Shown: one piece after another, positions 25,207 through 33,300 of the stretch
How the letters are laid out: the number at the start of each line of letters is the position of its first letter
Numbering within the stretch: the stretch's first letter is position 1
DNA from: JAWLHA01 sp041690535
GTDB lineage: Bacteria > Pseudomonadota > Gammaproteobacteria > Thiohalomonadales > Thiohalomonadaceae
Direction of reading: 5' to 3'
DNA: 41,186 nt
Assembly (NCBI GenBank): GCA_041690535.1
Contig: JAWLHA010000043.1
Location: 1-41,186, forward strand
The notes under the pieces: model-generated
Told to the model about the DNA's origin: nothing
Databases searched by the model: none
What the model saw: the letters and a program-made list of their open reading frames with translations, nothing else
Translations under genes and position numbers: made by a program

Positions 25207-25963
25207 TCCTCTCTTTTGGTGTACGGATGCTGATAACACGCTGTGGGATACGGATGCCGTATACAGGCGTGCCCAGCTGAATCTGCTCGAAGGAGTCGAA
25301 CGATCTGTTTCCCAGCGCGCGCATGCGGCCGATCGATTAGCTTTTCTTCGTGGCGTGGATCAGGCGTTAGCAGAGCAAGATCATCGTGGTCTTAAATATC
25401 CTCCGGCCATGCTCGTTTGCGCACTTGCGCGACTATTGACCGGCGCGGGTGTTCGTTCGGCTGTAAGCGAGGCGTTGGGTGGCGGCCTTGCGTTACCTGC
25501 ATCGACAACGGGCGATCTGGTTTCCCGCTACCAAGAAGAATTGTTGGCGCTTCCTCCGTTGCGAGAGGGGGTGAGGCAGGGGCTCGAATTATTGAGAAAT
25601 GCGGATGCAAGTGTTTACGTTATCACCGAAGGGAAAAGGGAGAGGATAGAAAACACTTTGGAGGAATATGAGCTTAGTGCTTTCGTTGACTCTATAGTGT
25701 CTGCGGAGAAAACAGTCTCGCTTTACACGCGGCTTTTAAAGGTGGATGAAGGGACAGCGCACTGGATGATCGGTGACCAGTGGGACCGAGACGTTTTGCT
25801 TTCAGAAGAGGCTGGTTTTAAAGCGATCTTTTTTCCTGGTGGATTCCGCCCGAAGTGGCTAGCTCAACATTCGAACACGAATAAGGCGGAGGCTGTGGTG
25901 TGCGACTATTTTCAGGCGGCTGCATTCACGTTAAAGCACTCAATAAGTGAGCGCGAAGGATGA
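25181..25963 (+). CDS. HAD-family hydrolase
   Basis: 260 residues. Motif I is DADNTLWDT (nucleophile Asp16, acid/base Asp18), motif II is the Thr of VYVITEGKRE, Lys is likely in SAEKT, and motif IV is MIGDQWDRDVLL. A helical C1-type cap lies between motifs I and II. Members are mostly phosphatases of small metabolites or nucleotides; here it might act on a nucleotide, but that is inference from context. The start at 25181 overlaps the previous gene by 26 bp; the ATG at 25196 (MKGSPLFWC) would reduce the overlap to 11 bp. It is the last gene of the coupled operon. Repeats and an IS110 remnant follow. Confidence 0.88.
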   Translation: MSSQFMKGSPLFWCTDADNTLWDTDAVYRRAQLNLLEGVERSVSQRAHAADRLAFLRGVDQALAEQDHRGLKYPPAMLVCALARLLTGAGVRSAVSEALGGGLALPASTTGDLVSRYQEELLALPPLREGVRQGLELLRNADASVYVITEGKRERIENTLEEYELSAFVDSIVSAEKTVSLYTRLLKVDEGTAHWMIGDQWDRDVLLSEEAGFKAIFFPGGFRPKWLAQHSNTNKAEAVVCDYFQAAAFTLKHSISEREG

Positions 25964-25973
25964 ATGCGGTACC

Positions 25974-26183
25974 GGGGTCTACCATCGAATTTGCATAGTG
26001 ACGGGACCCCTTTAAGCCAGTTAGGATTGTCCTTGGCGGGGGGACGCCGGGGCCAGGTCTTTCCTTTTGCATTCTTCTCAACGGAAGAAGTGGTCACGGG
26101 TCAAGAAGTGGTCACGGGGTCTACCATCGAATTTGCATAGTGACGGGACCCCTTAAGCCAGTTAGGATTGTCCTTGGCGGGGG
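25974..26183. repeat. Pair of ~69-bp direct repeats around a REP half-site
   Basis: A segment starting GGGGTCTACCATCGAATTTG and ending GTCCTTGGCGGGGG occurs at 25974-26042 and at 26116-26183 with one indel. Each copy contains inverted GGGGTC/GACCCC. Between them are a REP sequence GGGGCCAGGTCTTTCC (26049-26070) and a duplicated AAGAAGTGGTCACGGG. This looks like a duplication around a REP insertion. Confidence 0.8.
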
Positions 26184-26365
26184 TGTGGCTCATGGGGTCG
26201 GTGGCCGGTTTCCGGCTCGCTCGAACCTGAAATGCCGCCCCCGCCACCTTGCATCATCCGATGGGTCGAACGGGATGGTGCCGATCAGTTTCTGATGTGG
26301 CTCTGTAAGTAGACGAGACCGGCGGATGATTTTCAAGCTGGTTATGACTTGCGGAGACAACAACA
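26184..26365 (+). other. Non-coding leader of an IS110-family element
   Basis: About 180 bp of GC-rich sequence directly upstream of the IS110 transposase fragment, with no ORF. In IS110-group elements this end encodes the bridge RNA. Complementary stretches are visible (for example GGTGGCCGGTTTCCGGC), but no bridge-RNA fold could be tested here. Confidence 0.35.
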
Positions 26366-26566
26366 ATGCCAACTTCCTCCGATATTCGTGTCAGCATCGA
26401 TGTTGGCTGTCACACCCACAGCGTGGCCATCGGATTGCCTTCCGGTGAAGTACTAGATGAGTTCGACTTGGCTCATCGCCCAGAAGGTTTCGACCTATTT
26501 TTCGAGCGCGTGGAACGCTGTCAGCGCCGCTATGGTGGCGAGGTATCGGTGGCCATCGCGCAAAAG
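26366..26566 (+). pseudogene. Truncated IS110-family transposase (N-terminal RuvC-like part)
   Basis: MPTSSDIRVSIDVGCHTHSVAIGLPSGEVLDEF matches the first strands of the DEDD transposase domain of IS110 proteins (catalytic Asp in SIDVG). The family usually has 300-400 residues; this stops after ~66 genuine residues (...GGEVSVAIAQ), where the 76-bp REP-like element begins at 26562. The open frame then runs through the repeat to a stop at 26620, adding a tail not related to transposase. It is not functional. Confidence 0.82.
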
Positions 26567-26637
26567 GGGACTGATTTATTTTCCGGCAGCGCCGATTGTA
26601 GGAACATCACTGACAAGTAAATCTGTTCCCCATTTCC
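26562..26637. repeat. 76-bp REP-like element, copy 1
   Basis: Ends are inverted (AAAAGGGGACTGA ... TCTGTTCCCCATTT) and the centre GCGCCGATTGTAGGAA is shared with the copy at 29141-29215. The element truncates the IS110 gene and supplies its stop. Confidence 0.85.
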
Positions 26638-26703
26638 CCCCCTTTATGAGATTGAAGAGTATCGGAAGATAGCGGGAAAGGTGGTTCCGATTGTTGTCGA
26701 CTG
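26638..26703 (+). pseudogene. Remnant of an acnB 3' end
   Basis: The frame reads LYEIEEYRKIAGKVVPIVVD then TGA. The acnB gene at 16174-18747 ends FHEIAEYREVAGKVIPINAA. Most positions are identical or conservative, and the DNA is also alignable. Nothing upstream of this segment is acnB-like because the REP element and IS110 remnant lie there. Its codons are AT-rich like the island and unlike the native GC-rich acnB, so it appears to be a cap brought by an element, not the displaced chromosomal end. Confidence 0.72.
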
Positions 26704-26756
26704 AGAATGCGGTGAACTAGGCCTTGTTTTGAACAAAATGTAGGAAAGGAATAGCG

Positions 26757-28034
26757 ATGGAAGGAAAACGTGTAGCGGAATATGCGTATGACTTGCAAAC
26801 TGGCTTGGCTCGCTATGATATCACCGAGTTGCCTGCACTGAAGGAAATCGGCATGGCGGCCTCTTTGGCCGTGCATATCAAAGGTTTGGCGGAAATTGAC
26901 TTCGATGTGCTTCGCCAAGTTTCTGACTACTATTTCGATATTCCATCTTACGCGCTGAAAAATATTCTTGAGCTACTTGAAGAAATTCAGTTGGTTCAAC
27001 TCATCACGCTTGGCAGAACCATAAAAACAGTCATCCCGTCGATCCCTCATTTTGACAATCTGTATGATGTCCTAGGGAAGGCTGCTACCGACACCAGTCA
27101 CTTGAATGAGCACGAGCAGGCGATTCTCGTTGTTTTGGATCGTTTGTCTCAATCACCAGAAAATAAAGACAGCCTTTTAGCTTCAACAGGTATCGACCGT
27201 CTTGTTTACGATCGTTGCCTGGAAGTGGGTGAAGTTGGAGGTATCATTTCCCAAAGGAGAGCACGCGCACGTTCAATTCTTGTGAGTCCGTTGTATTTCG
27301 CTGATGGATTAGATTCTCTGGCGGATTTGGCGGCAAGGGCCGGGTCGACTGAAATCAGGCAGGTGCTTGATATCGTAAAACACCATCAAGGATGGCCTCT
27401 TTCGTTACTAACTGCGGGTGGCAAGATTGGAGGATATCAGCTAAATGCCGAACAAATAATGCTCGTAAAGCAGTTAGCGTCAGAAGGGGTCCTCAAACCA
27501 CCAACGATTAACTTTTCTGGGCGTGCAGAACCGTTCATTTTCACACCGCGTCCAGGCGCTGGTCGGTTGAATGCTTCGAATAGAGAGATTTACGAACGGG
27601 CGATGGCGCTGGTCGCAGCCGTTCGCAAAGGACAGTTTCTTGCAGATCAATTTAGGATAAAAATGCCTGTTAGATTATTGATGTCTCTTAGAGATAAGGG
27701 ATACCTGAATCCTAATTCAGAAGCTGCAGTTCAGTACCAAAACTTAGTTGCGATGCGGGTAGCATTTGTTGTGAATTCTGGCGGCGGGCAGTATAGATTG
27801 CAGTTGAACCGGACCGAAGAAAATATTAGGGCCTTAGATCTGGCAATAAGTCTACTTAGAACTGGAGATATCACGGATATGGAAATCAATCAAGATGCAC
27901 GAATAGCTCTCACTAAAGATGAAAAGTATATTCAATCCATTGTGGCTTCGGCTGAGTTAAAGAAAAGGGAGAAGTTGAAGGTTAGCGAAAGTGTCAGAAA
28001 TGAATTCGACCAACTACTCCTGCAGTTTTGTTAA
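26757..28034 (+). CDS. Uncharacterised helical/winged-helix-like protein
   Basis: 425 residues with no recognised family. The predicted content is mostly helical with several segments reading like winged-helix units, for example FDIPSYALKNILELLEEIQLVQLI (about 62-85) and QLNAEQIMLVKQLASEGVL; another is QFLADQFRIKMPVRLLMSLRDKGYL (about 294-318). There is no catalytic motif, signal peptide or membrane segment. A good ribosome binding site (AGGAAAGGAATAGCG) precedes the ATG. The next gene starts 10 bp after the stop, so the two are a pair. Codon usage is AT-rich like the rest of the island. A DNA-binding partner for the putative nuclease downstream is plausible but inferred. Confidence 0.6.
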   Translation: MEGKRVAEYAYDLQTGLARYDITELPALKEIGMAASLAVHIKGLAEIDFDVLRQVSDYYFDIPSYALKNILELLEEIQLVQLITLGRTIKTVIPSIPHFDNLYDVLGKAATDTSHLNEHEQAILVVLDRLSQSPENKDSLLASTGIDRLVYDRCLEVGEVGGIISQRRARARSILVSPLYFADGLDSLADLAARAGSTEIRQVLDIVKHHQGWPLSLLTAGGKIGGYQLNAEQIMLVKQLASEGVLKPPTINFSGRAEPFIFTPRPGAGRLNASNREIYERAMALVAAVRKGQFLADQFRIKMPVRLLMSLRDKGYLNPNSEAAVQYQNLVAMRVAFVVNSGGGQYRLQLNRTEENIRALDLAISLLRTGDITDMEINQDARIALTKDEKYIQSIVASAELKKREKLKVSESVRNEFDQLLLQFC

Positions 28035-28044
28035 GGGGAGGACA

Positions 28045-29199
28045 ATGATGGCGGCTTCTGACAAAGATCTTGTTCAAAAGAATAAGTCGATAAAATATTG
28101 CCTCGTGAATAACTACATTCCTTTTCTTGAGGTGAGAATCGGAAATCGAGCAGAACTTACGGATGCGGTGACTTATCTTACCGATTTGGACGTGGCGGGA
28201 GTTGGGCTCTCTCCATGGGGAGGGCTCAATAAAGTCCTGTTCGACTGTAAGACGATCGGAAAGACGAGTCCAATAAATAGAGCATTCTGGGCAAGTGGCG
28301 TTGTCAATTACACGGGGTTTACAGAAGCTTTCGTAATTCTGAGGCGAGATGCGTCTGAGTCGCATAGGTTATCCGCTAAGTCGGTGTCTGTGCATTTGTT
28401 CAGTGAAAGAATATTCGATAAATACGCAGAAGCTTCAAACATCGAATATCTTTCAGTGCAGTCGTATTTGGCGGATATCGAACGCTGGGGTCGGTATCGA
28501 ACACAATTCAAAGCGAAACTCTCGGAGCTTGACGAGTTCGTTAACGAGCAAATTGTGATTGAGCAAAACCCGCAGCGCGCGCTAAGGCGGCTGATAGCAA
28601 AAGGACGATCCTGTCGAGGTGAGCTAGACCCGGGCAAACCATTCGATCAGACTATCTTTCTGCAAGTTATTGCATCGGCGGTCTATCTACTGTCGCTGAT
28701 GGTGCACGACTTTAAGAACTTGTTCGCGCCAGACTACGAAAAAGAAGAGTTTTCTCAGCTGCTTAGGTATTACGTTTGGGGTGGGAGAGAGTCGTATTCA
28801 CTCGGTCAGAGATTAAAGTCCGCATTGGCGCAAAAGAACGGTGACGATGGCGGCGTATTCGAGTTGCCAGAGTGGGAGAGCTTTTTGGAGCTTATTAGGA
28901 CTCTGCTAGAGTCCCCTTCGTTGCTTATCGGTACGTGTATTCCGGTCAAAGAGCTGTCCTTTCGTTCCCTGGGTTCTGTCAGTATCGAGAGCGATGATCG
29001 CATAATTACTGCTTTATCTCAAAATAAGAGGGCAAGGCAGTTCTTGTTTAGAATTGCAGCTTATCTGGTAAAGGCGTTAGGGGTTCCCGAGGAGTTTAAG
29101 ACTAATTTCGAATTGCAGCTGAATTCCATATTGGTGAGACAAAAGGGGACAGATCAATTTGCCGGGAGCGCCGATTGTAGGAAAGTTGCTGACAAATAA
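28045..29199 (+). CDS. Putative PD-(D/E)XK endonuclease, C-terminally altered by a REP-like element
   Basis: 384 residues as read. An N-terminal core fits the PD-(D/E)XK pattern: Glu29 in FLEVRIGNR, then TDLDV (Asp47/Asp49), then VLFDCKT (Asp67, Lys69), followed by a helix NRAFWASGVVNYTGF. The remaining ~270 residues are helical and unrecognised. The start at 28045 follows GGGGAGGA; 28048 is an alternative. The last ~19 residues (QKGTDQFAGSADCRKVADK) are encoded by the 76-bp-type REP element at 29141-29215, which also gives the stop, so the native C-terminus is lost. Whether the protein still works is unknown. The nuclease call rests on motif reading only. Confidence 0.55.
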   Translation: MMAASDKDLVQKNKSIKYCLVNNYIPFLEVRIGNRAELTDAVTYLTDLDVAGVGLSPWGGLNKVLFDCKTIGKTSPINRAFWASGVVNYTGFTEAFVILRRDASESHRLSAKSVSVHLFSERIFDKYAEASNIEYLSVQSYLADIERWGRYRTQFKAKLSELDEFVNEQIVIEQNPQRALRRLIAKGRSCRGELDPGKPFDQTIFLQVIASAVYLLSLMVHDFKNLFAPDYEKEEFSQLLRYYVWGGRESYSLGQRLKSALAQKNGDDGGVFELPEWESFLELIRTLLESPSLLIGTCIPVKELSFRSLGSVSIESDDRIITALSQNKRARQFLFRIAAYLVKALGVPEEFKTNFELQLNSILVRQKGTDQFAGSADCRKVADK

Positions 29200-29215
29200 G
29201 TCTGTCCCCATTTCC
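29141..29215. repeat. REP-like element, copy 2 (75 bp)
   Basis: Begins AAAAGGGGACAGATC, ends TCTGTCCCCATTTCC, with the same centre as 26562-26637. It is inserted in the 3' end of the putative endonuclease gene. Confidence 0.85.
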
Positions 29216-29319
29216 GCTTGGAGATAACGTAAATTATTTTTCGCACATTAGAAGCGGCGGTGGCCCATGTGGTTAAGTTGGATTTGCGGATCTAACCACC
29301 ACAATAGGAGACCACCACC

Positions 29320-29412
29320 ATGAAGGATGATAACAAGAAGGTAAGGGATTTGGGCAATGAGCCGAGAAGGGGTCAGGTCTTTCCTCTTGCATGCCCCTCC
29401 CGTTCCAGGTAG
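29320..29412 (+). pseudogene. Short truncated ORF cut by a REP sequence
   Basis: A 30-codon frame starting MKDDNKKVRDLGNEPRRG with a good AGGAG upstream. A stem GTGGTTA/TAACCAC lies in its leader. The frame enters the REP at 29369 after about 17 codons. It is probably the 5' end of an unidentified gene truncated by the REP; the family is not recognisable. Confidence 0.35.
29369..29390 (+). repeat. REP sequence upstream of the RAYT gene
   Basis: GGGGTCAGGTCTTTCC followed by TCTTGC. The same sequence appears inverted at 33466-33487 and 33519-33540, and as a variant at 26049-26070. Its position just before the RAYT start fits cognate REP sites. Confidence 0.8.
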
Positions 29413-29421
29413 TTTCTCCCC

Positions 29422-30264
29422 ATGGCCAGACCACTTCGCATCGAATTCGCCGGCGCGCTGTACCACGTGACCTCTCGGGGGGACGGGCGGGAGGAGATCT
29501 ATCGCGATGATGATGACCGCCTTATCTTCCTGGGTGTGGTGGGGGAGGTTTGCGAGCGCTTCAACTGGGTCGTGCATGCCTACTGCCTCATGGACAACCA
29601 CTATCACCTGCTGGTGGAGACACCGGACGGAAATCTCTCGAAGGGCATGCGGCAGCTCAATGGGGTGTACACGCAGGCGTTCAACCGCTTGCATGGGCGG
29701 GTAGGGCACGTGTTTCAGGGGCGCTACAAGGCCATTCTGGTGCAGAAGGAGACCTACCTTTTGGAACTGGCGCGCTACATTGTGCTCAATCCCGTGCGGG
29801 CGCGGATGGTGAGAAGTGCAAAGGATTGGCCGTGGAGCAGTTACCGGGCGACGGCGGGGCAGGCGCAGGGGGCGTCGTGGCTCGAGATTGAATGGATCCT
29901 CTCTGCGTTTGGTCGCCAGAAGGGACAAGCCATCGAGGGCTACCGGGCGTTCGTGGCCGAGGGCAGGAATCAGCCCAGCTTGTGGGAGCAGTTGAAAAAT
30001 CAAGTGTTCCTCGGTTCCGATGCCTTTGTGGAGAAGATCCAGGCGGGGGTGGATGCGGGCAAAGACTTGAGCGAGGTTCCCGCGAAGCAGCGCCGTCCCC
30101 TCGCTAAGCCCCTTGAACATTACTCAACCACTTTTGAGGAGCGCGATACCGCTATCGCGGCGGCCTACGCGAGTGGCGGTTACAGCATGAAGGAAATTGG
30201 GGACCATTTTGGCCTCCATTACTCCTATGTCAGCCGAATCATCAGCCGGGCGACGAGCAAATGA
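29422..30264 (+). CDS. REP-associated tyrosine transposase (RAYT, Y1_Tnp)
   Basis: 280 residues. The IS200/Y1-like domain starts MARPLRIEFAGALYHVTSRG. The HUH metal site is DNHYHLLVE (His-x-His) and the catalytic tyrosine is probably in LARYIVLNPVRA. RAYTs are single-strand HUH nucleases that mobilise or process REP palindromes. The C-terminus carries a helix-turn-helix (AAYASGGYSMKEIGDHFGLHYSYVSRII). Length is normal for the longer RAYT group. REP sequences lie directly upstream and, inverted, about 3.2 kb downstream, so it is probably active or recently so. High GC, unlike the island before it. Confidence 0.95.
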   Translation: MARPLRIEFAGALYHVTSRGDGREEIYRDDDDRLIFLGVVGEVCERFNWVVHAYCLMDNHYHLLVETPDGNLSKGMRQLNGVYTQAFNRLHGRVGHVFQGRYKAILVQKETYLLELARYIVLNPVRARMVRSAKDWPWSSYRATAGQAQGASWLEIEWILSAFGRQKGQAIEGYRAFVAEGRNQPSLWEQLKNQVFLGSDAFVEKIQAGVDAGKDLSEVPAKQRRPLAKPLEHYSTTFEERDTAIAAAYASGGYSMKEIGDHFGLHYSYVSRIISRATSK

Positions 30265-30314
30265 GTTCGCGCCGGCGTCGTTTGGCCTTCGCTGCCGTTT
30301 TGTAGGGGGCGCTG

Positions 30315-33300
30315 GTGGCTGACAAACTCCCTTCCGGATTGTACGACCTGCTGGTTACCGACTCCCTTGTGGAGCGTCTCCGCGAGGGCGAGTTTGCTGC
30401 GCGGGAGTTGAATGACGCCGATCAGGAGCGGCTGGCGGAGGCGCTTGGTGTTCAGCTTTCGAAGCTCCTGGGGGAGATCGAAGGGGAGGGGCGCGACAAG
30501 GTCTTGCGCCAACTCGAGCTCGTCAACGCGCTCCTCGCTGATCTGCGTGGCCGCAGCCGCGCGGTCGGCCTTGATAGCGTCGCAGCGCAGCTCGTCGACG
30601 CCATCGCCGCGCCGCCGCGCATCCTTACCTGCGTCGGCAGGGCCGACCCAGTACCGGAAGCCCCGGAGATGGGGCTGGCCGTCCCGTGGCTGTTCACGGC
30701 AGGCAAGGGCTCTCCTTCGCTCTTGCAGGAAATTCGTCGTGAGCTCGCGGCCTGCGATGGGGTGGACATCCTGGTCAGCTTCATCACCATGTCGGGCGTT
30801 CGCAAGCTGCTGGATGTCTTCCATCGAATCACCGCCGCGGGTAGCGGCGGGGTGGGGCAGACCCGCATTCGCATTCTGACCACCACCTACACCGGGGCGA
30901 CGGAAGCACGGGCCCTGGACGAGCTGGCCCGCCTGCCTGGCTGTGAGGTGCGTGTGTCCATGGACGGTCGGCGTACCCGGCTCCATGCCAAGGCGTGGAT
31001 TTTCCACCGCAAGAGCGGCTTTGGCGCGACCTACGTGGGGAGTGCGAATCTCTCGGGAGCGGCGCTTACGGGCGGGTTGGAGTGGACGGTGAAGCTGACG
31101 CAGCGTGCTCAGGAGGCGCTCTTCAGCCGCGCCTGCGCGCATTTCGAGACGCTGTGGGAAGACAGCGAATTCCAGGCCTACGATCCCGAAAACGCAGCGC
31201 ACCGGAAGGCGCTTGGTGCAGCGCTGGAGCGGGAGTCGGGAGAGCAGCCCAATGCGCGTCTGACGTTCTTTGACCTGCAGCCGAAGACCTACCAGCTTGA
31301 GATGCTGGAGCAGTTGGCCAACGAGCGGGAGCACGGTCGGCGGCGCAATCTGCTGGTCGCCGCCACCGGCACGGGCAAGACCGTGGTGGCGGCGTTCGAC
31401 TATCGGGCCACGTGCCAGCTGGTCGGGGGACGGCCGCGGCTGCTGTTCGTCGCCCATCGTGAGGAGATTTTGCGCCAGGCACTGCGCACCTATCGGGAGG
31501 TGCTACGGGACGGCAGTTTCGGCGAGCTGCTTGCGGGTGGCAACACCCCCGAGAGCTATGACCACCTTTTCGCGACCATCGACAGCCTCACCAGTCGGGG
31601 CGTTGTGGCGCAGATGGGAGGCGACTACTGGCACTCGATCGTCATCGATGAGTGTCATCGACTGGCCGCCGATCGCTTCCACGGGTTCGTCACTGTCGTT
31701 CAACCCGCGGTGTTGTTGGGGCTGACGGCGACGCCCGAGCGGAGTGATGGGCAGCCCATCACGCCGTACTTTGATTCCCGGCCGGACGGCAGCCCAGCGG
31801 TGGAGCTTCGCCTCTGGCATGCCCTCGACTTGCAGCTGCTTGCGCCATTCGAATACTTTGCCTGTGACGATGAGACCGATTTCTCGGAGGTGCCGTGGGA
31901 TCGGGCCGGGGAGCGGGAGGCCGTCGACAAGGTTGTGACCGGCAACCACGCCCGCGCGCGGTTGATCATCAACGAGTGGCGGCGGCTCTGTGACCAGCCG
32001 CAAAAATCGCGGGCGCTGGTCTTCTGCGTCACCGTTGCCCACGCCAGGTTCATGACCGAGCAGTTCAATCGGGCCGGGTTTCCCGCCGCTTGCGTGGTGG
32101 GGAGTAGCAGTGAGGAGGAGCGGCGCAGTGCCCCCCTTCGGCTTGCCCGCGGAGAGCTCTGCGCCCTGGTGACGGTCGACCTCTACAACGAAGGTATCGA
32201 TCTGCCCGACGTCGACACGCTTCTGCTCCTGCGCCCCACCCAGAGCCCCGTGCTCTTTCAGCAGCAAATTGGCCGCGGTCTGCGCCTTGCGCCGGGGAAG
32301 GAGAGCTGTCTCATCCTCGACTTTGTGGGTCAGCACCGCACGGAGTTTCGCTTCGACCGCCTGCTCTCATCGCTGACCGGGCTATCAAAGCGGGAGCTCC
32401 TGGACGGGGTGGAGCACGGATTTGGCCTGCTTCCCACCGGATGCCACCTTCAGCTGCAGCGCCAGGCCCGGGAACAGGTGTTGCGCAGCCTGCGCGCGGT
32501 CACCATGCAGAATTGGCGACGGTTGCGAGGTGAGCTGCAAAGCTATGTGGCGTTGCGGGGGCGGCTGGCGACCCGTCTTGCGGATTTTCTGCACGATCAG
32601 GCGCTCGACCTCGCGGATATTTACCGCGGAACGGCCCGCAGCGGTTGGACGACGCTCAAGCGTGAAGCCGGGCTAATTCAGGGGGAGCCGGAGCCCGAGG
32701 AGGGGTACTTCAGCAGGCGATTCTCCGATCTGCTGCACATGGACGATACCGCCCAGTTGGATCTGTTGCAGCGGGTGGGGGAGACCCAGGGCAACTACGA
32801 GGCCCAGAGCCCCGTTGAGCAAACCCGCCTGCAGATGCTGGCCTATCAAATCGACGGCCAGAATACGCAAGTCGGCACTTATGGGGAATTTCTGGGTCGG
32901 TTGTCCCGCACCCCCCATGTCTGCAGCGAGCTGGAAGAGCTCGCCGGCTTGCTCCAGTCCCGCAGCACGCGGCGGTACCGGGCGATTCCCGGGTTGGACG
33001 AGGTTCCACTCTGTCTGCATGCAGCCTATGGCATCCGTGAAGTCCTAACCGCCGTGGGCTGGCTTACTGCCACCCGCCGCACACCGTTCCAGGCGGGGCG
33101 ATTGTCGCTGCACGATCGCCGCTGTGAGTTGCTGTTCGTCACCCTCGACAAGAGCGAGGGCTACCACGACCGCATCGCCTACCACGACTACGCCATCAGC
33201 CGCGACCGCTTCCACTGGCAAACCCAGAACAGCGCCGGTCCGGATACGTCCGGTGGTCGCCGCTATTTGGAAAGCGCGGAGAACGGGTGGCAATTCCAGC

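Noticed and set aside
18893..29199. Canonical Dpd cluster
   Set aside because: Apart from the transglycosylase none of the expected partners (ParB-like DpdB, SNF2 DpdE, PLD DpdK, preQ0 synthesis) is recognisable in the island. The PLD-helicase at 30315 is outside the island and bracketed by REPs.
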